A stretch of 6,100 bases of DNA from Streptomyces violaceus (GTDB taxonomy: Bacteria > Actinomycetota > Actinomycetes > Streptomycetales > Streptomycetaceae). Shown in pieces: positions 5,031 through 6,100 of the stretch. Each line of letters begins with the position of its first letter. Position 1 is the stretch's first letter. The notes under the pieces were generated by a model. The model worked only from the letters and a program-made list of their open reading frames with translations, was not told where the DNA came from and searched no databases. The stretch covers positions 64,518 through 70,617 of the forward strand of contig KL569125.1 in the NCBI GenBank assembly GCA_000715635.1, read 5' to 3'. The translations under genes were made by a program, and so were the position numbers.

Positions 5031-6100
5031 TCAGTCCAGATGCGTCGGCGCGAACATCCGCAGCACGGCCGGGAGCAGGATCACCGAGGGCCCGGGCGAC
5101 CCGAGTGCCTTCGCGAGGTCCTGCTCCAGGGTCTCCGGGGTCGTACGGACCCCGGGGACGCCGAAGGACTCCGCCAGTGCCACGTAGTCCGGCCGGGTCA
5201 GCTCCGTCGCGGTCGCCTCGCCGAACGCGTCGTTCATGTACTCGCGCAGGATGCCGTAGCCGCCGTCGTCGACGATCAGCCAGGTGACGTTCAGACCGTA
5301 CTGGCGGGCCGTCGCCAGCTCGGCGATCGAGTACAGGGCGCCGCCGTCGCCGGAGACCGCGAGGACGGGCCGGGTCGGGTCGGCCGCCGCGGCGCCGAGT
5401 GCCGCCGGGAAGGCGTAGCCGAGACCGCCCGCGCCCTGCGCGGAGTGCATGTGGTTGGGGCCCTTGGCGTCGAAGGCCGACCAGGCCCAGTACGCGAGGA
5501 TCGTCATGTCCCAGAACGACGGGGAGTCGGCGGGCAGCGCCCTGCGGACGGACGCCAGCACGTCCTGTTCCAGGGTGAGTTCCTGGGCGGCGATGCGCTC
5601 GGCGACCTTCCCGAGCACCTCGCGTACGCGCTCCGGAGCGTCCGGGTCCCGGCGTTCGGAAACCGTCTCCAGCAGCGCCTGCAACGCGAGCCGCGCGTCC
5701 GCGTGGATGCCAAGGGCCGGGTGGTTGGACTCCAGCTTGCCGAGGTCGGCCTCGATCTGGACGACCCGGCCGCGCGGCTTGAACGTGTGGTAGTTCGAGG
5801 AGAGTTCACCGAGGCCAGAGCCCACCACCAGAAGGACGTCCGCGTCCTCCAGGAAGTCCGTCGTGTGCCGGTCCTCGATCCAGGACTGGAGCGACAGCGG
5901 GTGCTTCCAGGGGAACGCGCCCTTGCCGCCGGGGGTAGTGACGACCGGCGCCTTGAGCAGCTCCGCCAGCTGCTTCAGCTTGCCCGAGGCGTCCGCCCGT
6001 ACCACTCCCCCGCCCGCGATGATCGCCGGACGGGCCGCCTTCGACAGCAGGTCGGCGGCCACGGCGGTCAGTTCGGGGCGCGGCGGCAGCTCCTCGGGGA
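5031..6100 (-). CDS. Thiamine pyrophosphate-binding enzyme (acetolactate synthase/decarboxylase superfamily), C-terminal two-thirds
   Basis: The frame stays open to the right edge, so the start and the N-terminal Pyr domain, with its catalytic Glu, are missing. There are 355 visible residues. The internal GTG at 6062 is not taken as the start, because coding-like sequence (PEELPPRPELTA) precedes it. Seen: the central domain (about 13-150) with ARPAIIAGGGV, KAPVVTTPGGKGAFP and the segment VLLVVGSGLGELSSNY; and the C-terminal PP domain (about 190-345) with GAGGLGYAFPAALGAA and the TPP-Mg motif GDG (250-252), ending 24 residues later in VDDGGYGIL. The usual NN of that motif is DD here, a variant also found among acetolactate synthase-like proteins. 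Such enzymes decarboxylate 2-oxo acids or ligate the product to another carbonyl compound. The substrate cannot be told, and no small regulatory subunit gene is adjacent in view. Confidence 0.9.
   Translation of the reverse strand, partial: PEELPPRPELTAVAADLLSKAARPAIIAGGGVVRADASGKLKQLAELLKAPVVTTPGGKGAFPWKHPLSLQSWIEDRHTTDFLEDADVLLVVGSGLGELSSNYHTFKPRGRVVQIEADLGKLESNHPALGIHADARLALQALLETVSERRDPDAPERVREVLGKVAERIAAQELTLEQDVLASVRRALPADSPSFWDMTILAYWAWSAFDAKGPNHMHSAQGAGGLGYAFPAALGAAAADPTRPVLAVSGDGGALYSIAELATARQYGLNVTWLIVDDGGYGILREYMNDAFGEATATELTRPDYVALAESFGVPGVRTTPETLEQDLAKALGSPGPSVILLPAVLRMFAPTHLD

Noticed and set aside
3932..5287. Long open frame on the plus strand opposite ppk2, the DUF6411-like gene and the TPP enzyme
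   Set aside because: It crosses three genes that have motifs and ribosome binding sites on the other strand; its own translation shows no motif.

Overview
The window looks like a chromosomal segment of a high-GC actinomycete, most likely Streptomyces. The GC content is very high with strong third-position G/C bias, starts are ATG or GTG preceded by purine-rich ribosome binding sites, and several proteins resemble families typical of Streptomyces. This assignment is from sequence character alone; no search was run. I saw no rRNA, tRNA, CRISPR array, insertion sequence or phage gene. The segment reads as ordinary chromosome carrying six genes, two of them cut by the window ends.

Layout. The left half is on the plus strand. 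It has the 3' part of a multi-membrane-spanning glycosyltransferase (YkcB/ArnT-like, GT39-type) with long glycine-rich linkers (1-1629), followed by a strong hairpin. Next come a small uncharacterised cytoplasmic protein of DUF7691-like appearance (1743-2363), a 194-base leader/promoter region, a secreted HEXXH metalloprotease-like protein (2558-3166) with its own terminator, and an RsbW-like ATP-binding regulatory protein (3266-3688). The right half is on the minus strand. It has a thiamine-pyrophosphate enzyme (5031 to beyond the right edge), a small membrane-anchored DUF6411-like protein (4690-4932) and a class I-type polyphosphate kinase 2 (3692-4657). The two halves converge with only three bases between stop codons. 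A perfect 10-bp-stem hairpin lies in the last codons of the ATP-binding gene and just past the ppk2 stop.

How the genes relate. The DUF6411-like gene and ppk2 are 32 bases apart and probably co-transcribed. The other genes appear to be separate units, each with a hairpin or gap behind it, so no multi-gene pathway is evident. The GT and the metalloprotease act in or beyond the membrane. PPK2 and the RsbW-like protein suit energy or stress physiology, but a functional link is not shown by the sequence. I do not see a convincing previously undescribed multi-gene system. The items most worth a second look are the non-canonical zinc site of the secreted protease-like protein, the terminator embedded in coding sequence between convergent genes, and the DUF6411-PPK2 pair.
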